64,000 nucleotides of DNA from Variovorax sp. WS11. GTDB taxonomy: Bacteria; Pseudomonadota; Gammaproteobacteria; Burkholderiales; Burkholderiaceae_C. Positions 9,057 through 17,357 of the stretch are shown here, in pieces (position 1 is the first letter of the stretch; the number at the start of each line of letters is the position of its first letter). The stretch covers positions 310,001-374,000 of the forward strand of contig NZ_JAAGOW010000004.1 in NCBI RefSeq assembly GCF_010499245.1, given 5' to 3'. Below the pieces are notes generated by a model that worked only from the letters and a program-made list of their open reading frames with translations, was not told the origin of the DNA and did no database searches. Made by a program: the position numbers and the translations under genes.

Positions 9057-9227
9057 CCGTGTGAAATCTGCGGCGAAGGTCTGCATTCGAAAGAGCTGGA
9101 GGACCGCTCAGGGCCCAATCCTGCCTGTCAGCGGATGTTGATGGTGCCAGAAAGCAGACGCTCGACCCTGGTCGTTGTCCGAAAAAGCGACGGGATTTGC
9201 CACGCGCCGACTGCGTACGAATCCAGC

Positions 9228-9335
9228 TGACTATGTCCACCGCTTGGCCATTGCGCCCACCAGGGGGCCATCGTTGCGAGACATAGTTCGGCACCGATCA
9301 TGGTTCCGGCTATGTCCGGAAGTACATAGCCGGAA
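9228..9335. repeat. Orphan element end and 12-8-12 recombination site
   Basis: A block of tyrosine-recombinase-type repeats. At 9304-9335, 12-bp perfect arms (TTCCGGCTATGT and its complement) flank an 8-bp spacer. Inside lie ACATAGTTCGG (9281-9291) and CTATGTCCA (9231-9239). The first box is 10/11 identical to one at the right end of the RIT-like element (18739-18749), the second resembles its left-end TTATGTCCA. The DUF932 reading frame from the right stops matching its family at this site. It therefore looks like the right end of a second, related element whose body lies to the left. Confidence 0.6.
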
Positions 9336-9687
9336 AAGATCGGCAAGCAGCTGGTAGGCACTGCGACCGTTGTGCGAGCTCATCAGCACGATCTCGCCCG
9401 GCACGTCGTCCAGCGACGGGGACTGCACCACCGGCTGGAAGCGCAGCAGGTACCGCGCGCGACCCGCTCGGCCGCCGCGCGAATGCGTCTGCACCGCCTC
9501 CGTCGGTTCGAAGCCCGCGTCCATCAATGCGGTGACGATGTCACGCGTGTTGATGAAGATGTACTTCGGCCCGGAGCATGCCGCAGCTTGCTCCCGAAGA
9601 CCACCGGCGCGCTGCGCGCGAGCTCCTGTATCGAGGGGACTTCCTGGCGGCAAAGGCGTAGGAAGGAGCGTCCTGAGAAAAGGTCAT
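9336..9687 (-). pseudogene. DUF932 protein, truncated and frameshifted
   Basis: N-terminal part of a plasmid/phage-type DUF932 protein. It begins MTFSQDAPSYAFAA at 9687, then needs a frame change to read EVPSIQELARSAPVVFGS, and another to read GPKYIFINTRDIVTALMDAG, FEPTEAVQTHSRGG and EIVLMSSHNGRSAYQLLADL. The match ends at FRLC, encoded by TTCCGGCTATGT, which is the arm of the recombination site at 9304-9335. The C-terminal half is absent from the window. Two frameshifts plus truncation make it non-functional. It retains a conserved 5' leader. Confidence 0.75.
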
Positions 9688-9850
9688 GATGAGCTCCTGG
9701 AGTGATGCAGGCGGGATTGCGTGCGTCACCCCTGGCGCACGCGGCAGCGCAGCGCTCAACGCCGCCGCAGGCGCGCGGCACGCGCGCGCGGGGCCTTGAA
9801 AGCGAGAACCGCGTGATACTCTGACCGGAGACAGGCAAGCCCCCTCCCCT
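9688..9850 (-). promoter_or_regulatory. Conserved structured 5' leader, copy A
   Basis: Leader of the DUF932 remnant, reading on the minus strand. It shares ordered blocks with copies at 18954-19131 and 23488-23670: GGCTTGCCTGT, GTTCTCGC, TCAAGGCC, GCCTGCGGC, TGAGCGCTGCGCTG and GCAATCCCGCC, ending in AGGAGCTCATC before the ATG. The TCAAGGCC block (9792-9800) can pair with GGCGTTGAG (9755-9763) with one mismatch, enclosing a GC-rich hairpin. Confidence 0.55.
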
Positions 9851-9913
9851 TCCCGACCTCACTCTCGGGGCGCACAGCGCCTCTCGCAGCGTCGGTCTGG
9901 AACAACGCTCACC

Positions 9914-10342
9914 ATGAGCGTCCCAAAGCCACCTCGCCTGCCCTGCCCCACCTGTCCCTGGCGCCTTGACCAGGACGCTCGCAGCATTCCGAACTTCAGC
10001 CTGGAACTGGCACAAGCGCTCGCGACCACCTGCCCGGATGCGCGCAACATGGGCCCCGACTTCGGCGCCGCCGTGTTCGCCTGCCACCAGTCCAGGATCG
10101 GCGCCGAAGTGCACTGCGCTGGATGGCTGGCAACCGTGGGACACAAGCACCCGGCCGTACGGCTGAGCGTTGCACGCGGCGACCTGGACCCCGGCCACCT
10201 TCAGCCCGGCCCGCACTGGCCCGTCCTTCACGAGAACTACGGGCAAGTGCTCGGGAAGCTTCGTGCCACCGCCCTTCCGGACGTGCCCGGTATCGGCGAC
10301 GAGCCTGGCGAACCCGGCCTTGCGCTGGAAAGGGGCGCTTGA
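9914..10342 (+). CDS. DUF6283 family protein
   Basis: Small protein of 142 residues of unknown function, common on proteobacterial plasmids and integrative elements. Visible features are an N-terminal CPTCPWR cysteine pair, a later TCPDARNMG segment and CHQSRIGAEVHCAGWLATVG, so four to five conserved cysteines and a histidine could bind a metal. The gene is on the opposite strand to the DUF932 and DUF2958 remnants on either side and appears intact. No role is inferred beyond backbone membership. Confidence 0.72.
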   Translation: MSVPKPPRLPCPTCPWRLDQDARSIPNFSLELAQALATTCPDARNMGPDFGAAVFACHQSRIGAEVHCAGWLATVGHKHPAVRLSVARGDLDPGHLQPGPHWPVLHENYGQVLGKLRATALPDVPGIGDEPGEPGLALERGA

Positions 10343-10561
10343 GCATATGCAGGCCGGCCGGACAACACGATAGCCCCGGGGGGGGGGCGCGAATCGGCCC
10401 TGCCTTTCTCGCCCGCGCCACAACTGGCAAGCCCAGCTGGTGCAGGCAGCCGCGGCGCATCGCGATCAATTTGGATACCTGGCGCATGGGCCCGAGTCGA
10501 ACGCGGAATCCTTCGCTGCTGCTGGAAGGGAAGGCCGCCGGCGGGGCCGGCGGCCGGGCCC

Positions 10562-10740
10562 TCAGGCCTGGATGCGGCCCGCGCTGCGGGCCTCCTTCGC
10601 ATAGACGCTCAGGCGCTTGTCGGGCCGGAAATGCAGGTCCTGCTCGATCGGCAGCTTCAGCATGCCGCGCACCTGCGCCAGCTCCATAAGGCTCACGCGC
10701 CCTAGCTCGGGGAACCCTAGCCCGAGGTCACACAGGCCGA
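10562..10740 (-). pseudogene. DUF2958 protein, C-terminal half (split by the RIT-like element)
   Basis: The minus strand encodes GLCDLGLGFPELGRVSLM, ELAQVRGMLKLPIEQD and LHFRPDKRLSVYAKEAR up to a stop at 10562, the normal end of a DUF2958 protein. The open frame has no start of its own before the element end at 10741. The matching N-terminal half lies at 18765-18953 on the far side of the element. Joined at the shared FGLC codons, the halves give a protein of about 117 residues, the usual family length. Confidence 0.85.
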
Positions 10741-10825
10741 ATTATGTGGACAGCACAGTTATGTCCATGCGCCCATGCTGGGCCAGCCAGGCGCAGCGGT
10801 CCGAAGCAGATTACTCTCCATAACT
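10737..10825 (+). repeat. RIT-like element left end
   Basis: Ordered boxes CCGAATTATGTGGA (10737-10750), GTTATG (10758-10763) and CTCCATAACT (10816-10825). The same boxes in inverted order, with nearly equal spacing (52 versus 54 bases between the inner two), form the right end at 18657-18749. The last box overlaps the stop of the third recombinase. Confidence 0.78.
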
Positions 10826-11825
10826 ACGCCACCCTCGCCGTTGCCAGCATCGCCAGAAGCCTGTCGGACACGCCCGCAAAAGTCCCCTTTTTGATCTGCG
10901 GCGGAGCGCCGGCTCCCAAGATGCTGAGTTTCTCGGCCGGATCGACGCGCAAGTAGATCTCCGTGCTGAGAATGCTGCTGTGGCCAAGCCATAGCGCGAC
11001 GCGCCGGATGTCGCCAGTGGCCTCCAGGGTATGGAGCGCGCAGGTATGCCGCAAGACATGCGGACTGACGCGTTTACACGCCAGCGTGGGTGCAGACCTC
11101 TGAGCGGTGACGACATGCGCCGCAAGTCGGCTCGCGAACCCATGTCGGCTCATCGCTTCGCCTCGCTGATTCAGAAAGATCGCCTGATCGCCACAGCCAG
11201 GGCGAACACGCAGCCAATCCTTGAGAACCGTCTGCGTCTCCTTCCACAGCGGCAAGACCCGCTCACGTCGGCCCTTGCCAATGACGTGAATCGTGTCCAT
11301 GGCAGGATGTCCGAGGTCGACCATTCGCAGGCCCGTCAACTCCGACGCCCGCAAGCCTGCAGCGTATGCGACGTGCAGCATCGCGCGATCACGAAGGCCC
11401 GACGCCGTCCGCTGGTCCGGCGCGTCGAGCAGGGCCTGCAGTTCCTGCCGAGTCAGGTAGTCGATCAGCGGCTGCTCGATGCGCTTGCTGGGGATCGCGT
11501 GCACCTGCATCGACAGGTTGAGGCAAGCCGGCGCTCGGTACTCAAGGTACCGAAAGAACGACTTGAACGCGGCCAGGCGCGCGTTCCGGGTTCTTGGCTT
11601 GTTGGTTCGCTCGGTCTCGATATGGTCCAGGAAGTCCAGGATCAGCTCCGGGGTGAACTGCTCCACCTGAATCTCGCAAGGCCGCACACGCAGTCGCCGC
11701 GCTGCAAAGCAGATGAGCAACTGAAAGCCGTAGGCATAGCTGTTGATCGTGTGACGGCTCGCGCCGCGGTCACGCGGAAGATACTCGAGCAGATAGGCGC
11801 TCAGATGCGGTGCAAGGGCAGTCAT
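10824..11825 (-). CDS. Tyrosine recombinase, third of the trio
   Basis: Site-specific recombinase of 333 residues. Catalytic motifs are GLRASELTGL (first Arg), HVLRHTCALHTLE (His-x-x-Arg) and LWLGHSSILSTEIYLRV (second His and nucleophile Tyr). The N-terminal SAM-like DNA-binding domain precedes them (residues 1-100). The start at 11825 has GGAAGGAGG upstream, and its ATG overlaps the previous stop (ATGA). Its stop lies inside the element's left end. With the two upstream genes it would move the element. Confidence 0.92.
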   Translation of the reverse strand: MTALAPHLSAYLLEYLPRDRGASRHTINSYAYGFQLLICFAARRLRVRPCEIQVEQFTPELILDFLDHIETERTNKPRTRNARLAAFKSFFRYLEYRAPACLNLSMQVHAIPSKRIEQPLIDYLTRQELQALLDAPDQRTASGLRDRAMLHVAYAAGLRASELTGLRMVDLGHPAMDTIHVIGKGRRERVLPLWKETQTVLKDWLRVRPGCGDQAIFLNQRGEAMSRHGFASRLAAHVVTAQRSAPTLACKRVSPHVLRHTCALHTLEATGDIRRVALWLGHSSILSTEIYLRVDPAEKLSILGAGAPPQIKKGTFAGVSDRLLAMLATARVA

Positions 11826-12739
11826 GGTGCACCTCCTTCCCGGAATGCCTCGGTCGCCGCCGCGATTTGCCGCACCAGCACGGGCGTTGCCTCAAGATAC
11901 CAGTACGTGTCTGACAGACAGGCATGACCAAGGTACGTGCTCAAGGCGAGCATGTGTCTATCGATGGCGGCCCGCTCACCTCCGCAGCGCTCGAGGGAGC
12001 GAACCGCGAAGCTGTGCCGCAAGTCGTGGAGTCTGGGTCCGTGCACGCCGGCGTCGCCGCGCAGCCCGACTTCCCTTGCGAGTCGGATGAAGGCGCGCGA
12101 AACGCTCGTGCGATCCGGAGGTATCCCAGTCGACAGTACGTACAGATGCGGATCTTCGCCGCCGATCCGTCTTCGCAAGACCAGATATTCTTCGAGCGCT
12201 CCTCGCGTGCTCTGGTCGATCGGAACAAGCCGAGTCTTGTGGAACTTGGTCTCGCGGATCAGCAACCCGTCCAATGTCACATCGGTTTGAAACAATCCAA
12301 TCGCTTCCGACACACGCAGACCCGTGGCAGCGAGAACGCCAAAGAGGTAGTGGTACGTGTAGGGCGTGAGTGAGGCGACGGGCGGAAGCGTGAGCGCGGC
12401 GCGCATGATGCGCTCGATGTCAGCCGCCGCGATGATGTGCGGCGGCGGCCGCCTCCGCTTCACCTTCCCGAAAACATCCCTCGACGGAATCTCATGGCGA
12501 TCGTCCTCCGCGTGCATCGCGATCGCGAAGTTCCGGGCAACGCGCAGCCACTCGCCGGATCGGCACGGCGAAGAGGCCATCGAGGCCCAAGCGACCATCC
12601 GCGCCGAAGAAGTGAACTCGTCTCCATGGCGGTCTGCGAACGCCGAAAACTTCTCCAGCATCTGCGCCTGGTCGGTGAAGCTGCAGCCCAGCCCGCGCTT
12701 GAGGGCGACGTACCGCTCCACGTGGGTGCTCATCGGCAT
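11822..12739 (-). CDS. Tyrosine recombinase, second of the trio
   Basis: Recombinase of 305 residues with TGLRVSEAIGL (Arg), LHDLRHSFAVRSLE (His-x-x-Arg) and STYLGHACLSDTYWYLEAT (His, Tyr). The start MPMSTHVERY at 12739 is preferred because GGAGGTGCAAC precedes it; an in-frame GTG at 12757 would give six more residues. It overlaps the first recombinase by 10 bases and the third by 4, so the three are translationally coupled. Confidence 0.9.
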   Translation of the reverse strand: MPMSTHVERYVALKRGLGCSFTDQAQMLEKFSAFADRHGDEFTSSARMVAWASMASSPCRSGEWLRVARNFAIAMHAEDDRHEIPSRDVFGKVKRRRPPPHIIAAADIERIMRAALTLPPVASLTPYTYHYLFGVLAATGLRVSEAIGLFQTDVTLDGLLIRETKFHKTRLVPIDQSTRGALEEYLVLRRRIGGEDPHLYVLSTGIPPDRTSVSRAFIRLAREVGLRGDAGVHGPRLHDLRHSFAVRSLERCGGERAAIDRHMLALSTYLGHACLSDTYWYLEATPVLVRQIAAATEAFREGGAP

Positions 12740-14295
12740 GTTGCACCTCCGATCCACGGTTGAACGACTTGCGCCAGCATCGACGTGTCGACCTTGGCAT
12801 AGATGGCGGTGGTCTCCGGTGAGCGATGCCGAAGCACTGCGCCCACCGCCTCCAGAGTTGCCCCGGACCTGAGCATATGAGTCGCCGCCGAATGTCTCAG
12901 AAGATGGGCGCCGCGCAAATGTGCGTTCCTGACCCCCGCTCTTTTGAGCGCGTCCCGGACGACCGATCCGATCGCGCTTGCGTCGGAGAATGGCTGAAAC
13001 GGAGCAATCGCCCTGATGAAGACCTTGTCCGCGTCTACGGCAGGACGCGCATGCTCGATGTACGTTGACAGAGCGTCACCGACATCCTGTGGCAGAGGCA
13101 AGGCCACGACGCGCTTCGACTTGCCGGATACCTTGATGAGGGCACGATCCCAGTCGATATCGTGCAAGCGTAGATGAGCGACATCGCCGGCGCGCAGCGC
13201 CAGGCGCGACAACAGTAGCAGGATGGCGCGATCCCTGAGACCTCTGGGCGTGGTCAGGTCACATGACGCGATCACAAGCTCGACGTCGTCCTGAAGGATG
13301 TACCGCGGCAAGGTGGCCAGGCGCCATCGCGGCACGGTCGGGATCGCATGGACCAGCGACGCGGGACACGCACCTGTCGATGCCAGAAACCGGAGGTACA
13401 TCCGCAGGGATCCAGTCATGCGTTGCACACTGGTGCGAGAAGCGCGCTCCACGCGTTGCAAGACAACGCGCCTGATCAACGCGGCATCGTACTGGCCTGG
13501 GTCAGCTTTGAGAACGGCGAGCAGCTCGCGGATCTGGCGAACGTGGTCGAAGATGGTCTGTTCGCCAATACCCCGGTGCCGACGCAGCCATTCGCGAAAC
13601 GATGCGAGCGAGTCTTCCGGTGCCGGACGGGCTGCCATCGTGCCACGGAGGATCACGCCATTGGCTGCCAGAAACTTGACGAACCGCCTGACGTGTCCCA
13701 TGCAATGTCGGCTTCGCTCGGCACGAAGAGTGAAGAAGCCGGGGCAGATGCAGTCATGGTTCCCGAACCGAGCCATGACGCCCTCGTCTACCGCTGCGAG
13801 TGGCGTTCGGTACTGATGAAGCCAGGCGACGAAATGGCGACAGCTGTATCGATAGTGGTCAACCGTTCCCACCGCATAGCCTTGCTCGCCGAGATAGCGC
13901 ACGAAGTCCTCCACCCGCTCAAGCGCAGCGTCCAGCGCCATCGGATTGGAAACACGGCCCGAGTCCTCCAGGAATCGGACGAACTGCAAAGTCCTTGACT
14001 GGAAGTCCCGCGAGCGCTGCAAGCGATTCTGGTAGCGCTCGCCAGGCGGACGCACGCAGTGGCATTCGTGAGCAAAGAATCGTCGAACAGTGTCAATGTC
14101 CAAGGCGTTCACGTCGATGCGCTTTGCGTGAAGCCATACCAACAGATGCTTGGCCGGCCCCGGGAAATTTGGAATCGATCTCTCGGAGAGGCCCAATCTC
14201 CTCAGATATGCCAGGAACTCGGGGATCAACGGCTCAAAGACGCTGGGCGTTGGGACCGGGGCAGCCTGAACCCGGGTTGCTGTCTGCTCTGACAT
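12730..14295 (-). CDS. Tyrosine recombinase, first of the trio (long form)
   Basis: Recombinase of 521 residues, the first gene of the trio. The C-terminal catalytic domain shows ALRAGDVAHLRL (Arg), GAHLLRHSAATHMLR (His-x-x-Arg) and AVLRHRSPETTAIYAKVD (His, Tyr). The N-terminal 300 residues are longer than in the other two and contain two SAM-like core-binding regions (around 15-150 and 210-310). One long and two shorter recombinases with overlapping frames is the pattern of RIT elements. The element's transposition or excision is the inferred role. Confidence 0.92.
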   Translation of the reverse strand: MSEQTATRVQAAPVPTPSVFEPLIPEFLAYLRRLGLSERSIPNFPGPAKHLLVWLHAKRIDVNALDIDTVRRFFAHECHCVRPPGERYQNRLQRSRDFQSRTLQFVRFLEDSGRVSNPMALDAALERVEDFVRYLGEQGYAVGTVDHYRYSCRHFVAWLHQYRTPLAAVDEGVMARFGNHDCICPGFFTLRAERSRHCMGHVRRFVKFLAANGVILRGTMAARPAPEDSLASFREWLRRHRGIGEQTIFDHVRQIRELLAVLKADPGQYDAALIRRVVLQRVERASRTSVQRMTGSLRMYLRFLASTGACPASLVHAIPTVPRWRLATLPRYILQDDVELVIASCDLTTPRGLRDRAILLLLSRLALRAGDVAHLRLHDIDWDRALIKVSGKSKRVVALPLPQDVGDALSTYIEHARPAVDADKVFIRAIAPFQPFSDASAIGSVVRDALKRAGVRNAHLRGAHLLRHSAATHMLRSGATLEAVGAVLRHRSPETTAIYAKVDTSMLAQVVQPWIGGATCR

Positions 14296-14386
14296 CTCGT
14301 ACTCCTGTGGTGTTGAGAGGACAGCAGCTTGAGCGAAAACGCTGCATTCGCAGCCTTGGCGTGTCGATCGACGCGTGCTCTCCTAC

Positions 14387-15211
14387 TCAGGAATCCTGGT
14401 GTCGCCAGACCTTGAAGGATGAGATCAGCAGAATCAGCGCCAGCACCGGCAACAGGACGAAGTCCGGAACCACGCCCAGCAACAGCCCGCCCAGCCATGC
14501 CCCCAGCAGGGAACCAGCGGCCATGACAATCACAAAGTGCCTGTTGCGCCGGAGCACTGTGAAGCTGTCATCGCGGCTGTAGCGCGCGAAGCCAACGATC
14601 ATGGTTGGCAGTGAGACGGCCAGTGACAGGCTGCCCGCCAGCTTGATGTCTGCTCCGAACAGAAGGACGATCGTGGGGATCAGCAGTTCGCCACCTGCGA
14701 CGCCGAGCAACGACGCCACGACGCCGATACCGAAGCCCGCGATCACGCCAAACACGACCTGCAGCCACCCGGTGAGCAGCGGCTCGTTGCGACCCAGGAA
14801 CATATGCCCGAAAACCAGTACCGCCGCGATAACGATAAGCAGGACGGCGATCACACGGTACAAGGTCTGGCTGCGCAGTCGTGTGGCCCAACTGGCACCC
14901 ATCCACGCACCCACCAGACTACCTGCCAGCAGGTTCGCAACGATGGGCCAATGCGCAATCACGGCGTCGAAAGGCACGACGTGTGCCCTGAGCAGCAGCG
15001 CGGATGCGACCACCACGAGGCTCATCGACTTGTTGAGGATCACTGCGGACAGCGCCGTGAATCCGAAGATGCCGATGAGCAGCGGCAAGCGGAATTCGGC
15101 GCCGCCGAGTCCGATGAGCCCACCCAAGGTGCCGATCACGACGCCTGCGATGAGTGTTCGCAAAAGGGTCGAAGCGTCCGGCGAGCCGGCGCGGGCAAGG
15201 TCCGTCGCCAC
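14387..15211 (-). CDS. TauE/SafE family permease
   Basis: Integral membrane protein of 274 residues with about eight hydrophobic segments. The paired motifs GGLIGLGGAEFRLPLL (N-half) and VASLLGVAGGELLIPT (C-half) are the repeated signature of TauE/SafE (UPF0721) exporters of sulfite or organosulfonates. The start is GTG at 15211, 10 bases after the stop of the YqeB-like gene, so the two are probably cotranscribed. Association with a molybdenum cofactor gene hints at export of a sulfur compound or anion transport; the substrate is unknown. Confidence 0.88.
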   Translation of the reverse strand: MATDLARAGSPDASTLLRTLIAGVVIGTLGGLIGLGGAEFRLPLLIGIFGFTALSAVILNKSMSLVVVASALLLRAHVVPFDAVIAHWPIVANLLAGSLVGAWMGASWATRLRSQTLYRVIAVLLIVIAAVLVFGHMFLGRNEPLLTGWLQVVFGVIAGFGIGVVASLLGVAGGELLIPTIVLLFGADIKLAGSLSLAVSLPTMIVGFARYSRDDSFTVLRRNRHFVIVMAAGSLLGAWLGGLLLGVVPDFVLLPVLALILLISSFKVWRHQDS

Positions 15212-15221
15212 GTCGCGAAGC

Positions 15222-16469
15222 CTATGCCAGCCCGAACTCGACCAGCGCTACCGGAAGCGTGCGCGCCTGGCCCTTGGTGGTGAGCTTGCAGAGCGCGAAG
15301 CGTTGCAGATCGTCCAGCCGCGCCCACGCGGGCTGGGGCAGATGGGGAAGTCCCGAAGACGCCAGCACATAGTTGACCTGGTCAGGCACGCGGGTCGCGA
15401 CCTGCCAGTCGGAGTGGTCGATCTGGATCTGCAATGGGGTGGTTCCGCCGCCTTCGCGAATCCACCACTCCAGGAATCGCCGCAGTCTACGGACGTCGAC
15501 ATGCGACTCACACTGGGCATCCAGCGTGGTGCGCCGCGCCTCGGCAGGCAGCGCGCGCCACTGCGCCAAGGACAGCTTGATGCCGCACAGATCCATTTTG
15601 AGCCGAACGCTCATCGGCATGCAATCGAGCGTGGCCTCGAACTCGCGTTCGAATCCGAAGAACTGGCGCTCAGCGTCGCCGTGAAGATTCAGTGCCTTCA
15701 ACACGCCCTTCGCGATGGCCCGCGGGCGCTCGCCTTGGCCAAATACCTGCGGAACATCCCGAGGATCGATCTCGACGATCTTCTGGCGCTTGGCCACAGC
15801 CACGCCGTCGTGGCTGAGACCACGCAGGAAACCGTCGAGTGGCGCGACAACCTGGTGTCCCTCGACATGACCGATGGACGGGCCCTTGGTCACCCTGCTG
15901 CCGATTTGCAGGGCGGTGTGCCACACGCCTTGCGTGGGGGCGTACACGAAACGCTCCCGTCCGACGCCGTCGAGCGGACGAGGTTCGCCTTCGAGGGCTG
16001 CGGTTCGGCCTTCGCGCACGACGTAGCCCAGGCATTCTCCCCATGCCGTCTCGATCGCGATGTGGCAGTTGGTCCGGGTATCGAACCCGGGGCCGAGGCC
16101 GACCACAGTAGGGGCCAGGGTGCGTTGGTCCTCGATGGCTGAACGCTTGCGCATCCGAGCGTCGATCAACACGTCAGGTGGGTACGCCTGCATCAGCTCC
16201 CCGAGGGGAGCGTCGCACACCGGCACGAGTTCGTCGATCGCCCCGATCGAAAGCAAGGTGTCCAGATTGGGGGCACGCTGCGCCACCACTCCTTCGAGTG
16301 TTGCGGTTCCCGCGAAGAGGGCATCGGCAAATGCCATGCCGCGACGCGGGTGGGCCGGGGCGGGCTCGTCGTGCAGAATGACTTTGGCACCTTGCATGTA
16401 CAACGCATGCGCGACGGCCGAGCCTACGTCCCCGCAACCCCGCACCACCATGAGCGAGAAGGCACTCAT
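15222..16469 (-). CDS. YqeB/EF2563-type molybdenum hydroxylase accessory protein fused to nitrate-reductase-associated domain
   Basis: Two-domain protein of 415 residues. Residues 1-265 match the EF2563/YqeB family found with molybdenum hydroxylases: VVRGCGDVGSAVAHALY (nucleotide-binding start), ALFAGTATLEGVVAQR, VVGLGPGFDT and GERPRAIAKGVLKAL. Residues 270-415 match the nitrate-reductase-associated (NRAP) family: QFFGFEREFEATLDCMPMS and LCGIKLSLAQW. The first domain is thought to help mature or regulate molybdoenzymes; the second has no known activity. The fusion links both to one molybdoenzyme task. It faces a ModE-like gene 23 bases away. Confidence 0.82.
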   Translation of the reverse strand: MSAFSLMVVRGCGDVGSAVAHALYMQGAKVILHDEPAPAHPRRGMAFADALFAGTATLEGVVAQRAPNLDTLLSIGAIDELVPVCDAPLGELMQAYPPDVLIDARMRKRSAIEDQRTLAPTVVGLGPGFDTRTNCHIAIETAWGECLGYVVREGRTAALEGEPRPLDGVGRERFVYAPTQGVWHTALQIGSRVTKGPSIGHVEGHQVVAPLDGFLRGLSHDGVAVAKRQKIVEIDPRDVPQVFGQGERPRAIAKGVLKALNLHGDAERQFFGFEREFEATLDCMPMSVRLKMDLCGIKLSLAQWRALPAEARRTTLDAQCESHVDVRRLRRFLEWWIREGGGTTPLQIQIDHSDWQVATRVPDQVNYVLASSGLPHLPQPAWARLDDLQRFALCKLTTKGQARTLPVALVEFGLA

Positions 16470-16492
16470 GACTGTATCCTCTTGGAAAACCT

Positions 16493-16849
16493 ATGCCCAA
16501 GCGCCGCGTTACGCCCGAACCCAACATCCGACTGCAGATCGCGCATGGCGTGGCGATCGGCCCGGGCAAGGCGGACTTGCTCGCGCACATTGCCGAGTTG
16601 GGCTCCATCAGCCAGGCTGGCGCTGCCATGGACATGAGCTATCGGACGGCCTGGGCGTTGGTGACCAGCATGAACGAGGCCTTCGTGGAACCCCTGGTGA
16701 CGGTGACACGAGGCGGCGCGACGGGTGGCGGCGCCAGTCTCACCCCGGCCGGCAAGGACGTGCTTGCCTGCTACCGGAAGATGGAGCGCCTTGCGCTCAA
16801 GGCGATAGCGAAAGAGGTTGACCATCTGCAGGCCCTGATCCGTCCTTGA
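16493..16849 (+). CDS. ModE-like winged-helix regulator (DNA-binding domain only)
   Basis: Protein of 118 residues matching the N-terminal DNA-binding domain of ModE, without molybdate-binding TOBE domains. GPGKADLLAHIAELGSISQA and AAMDMSYRTAWALV form the helix-turn-helix, and the wing is RGGATGGGASLT. It diverges from the YqeB-like gene with only 23 bases between start codons, so binding here could control both. How it would sense molybdenum without a ligand domain is unclear. An AT-rich palindrome lies 34 bases after its stop. Confidence 0.83.
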   Translation: MPKRRVTPEPNIRLQIAHGVAIGPGKADLLAHIAELGSISQAGAAMDMSYRTAWALVTSMNEAFVEPLVTVTRGGATGGGASLTPAGKDVLACYRKMERLALKAIAKEVDHLQALIRP

Positions 16850-16883
16850 CGGGCGCTGAAACCCAAGCGTCAGTGCGCCTTCA

Positions 16884-16903
16884 ATATGTTTTTAAAAACA
16901 TAT
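16884..16903. repeat. Perfect 20-bp AT-rich palindrome
   Basis: ATATGTTTTTAAAAACATAT is perfectly self-complementary and stands out in GC-rich DNA. It could be a bidirectional terminator between the ModE-like gene and the converging cysteine-rich gene, or a regulator site. It does not match the E. coli ModE box. Confidence 0.6.
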
Positions 16904-16994
16904 CGTATCTCAATCGCGGCTTCCAGGGAAATCGTGGAGGGCCTCCCGCTGTGTCAACAGCGTCCGGGAGCCGGCAACGGTAAGCGCTCTCGAG

Positions 16995-17357
16995 TCAGCT
17001 TCTTCCAGTGCAGGTGCACTCGTTATTGCACCCTCGGGCACGTGAGGGCGCATCGAAGTGGCCGAACAGTTCCTCGGCGAGGGCCTCGGCTTCGCGTGGC
17101 GCGGTGATCCGAAGTTCAATGGCGTCGTGCGCCTCCTGTAGATGAAACTCCAGGAATGCGCAGCATTCTTTCTCCAGCGCCACAAGCTCTCGCAGCTCGG
17201 CCGCTGCAGATCGCGTATAGCGCAGCGTCAGGGCGCGGCCCTCTCGATGCTGGTGGATCAGGCTGCGACGCGCAAGGTCTGCAATGCGCTCTTGTCGATC
17301 ATTCAATTCGCCAGGCCCAAGGGAGCAGGCGATGGGTGCGATTGAATCGCCACTCAT
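16995..17357 (-). CDS. Cysteine-containing metal-associated protein, unknown function
   Basis: Protein of 120 residues with no membrane segment. ELVALEKECCAFLEFHLQ carries a vicinal Cys pair and the C-terminus CNNECTCTGRS has three more cysteines, suggesting soft-metal binding. Proteins of this type occur beside MerR regulators. The start at 17357 overlaps the stop of the upstream membrane protein (ATGA), so the two form a coupled operon from the MerR-type promoter at 17697-17727. The role as metal chaperone is an inference. Confidence 0.68.
   Translation of the reverse strand: MSGDSIAPIACSLGPGELNDRQERIADLARRSLIHQHREGRALTLRYTRSAAAELRELVALEKECCAFLEFHLQEAHDAIELRITAPREAEALAEELFGHFDAPSRARGCNNECTCTGRS

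Noticed and set aside
10376-10390. Poly-G run (nine or more G)
   Set aside because: Could suggest phase variation, but no gene spans it; more likely a simple homopolymer or sequencing artefact.
16060-16110. tRNA-like T-arm sequence (GGGTATCGAACCCGG)
   Set aside because: It lies inside the YqeB-like coding frame, and no acceptor, D or anticodon arms surround it.
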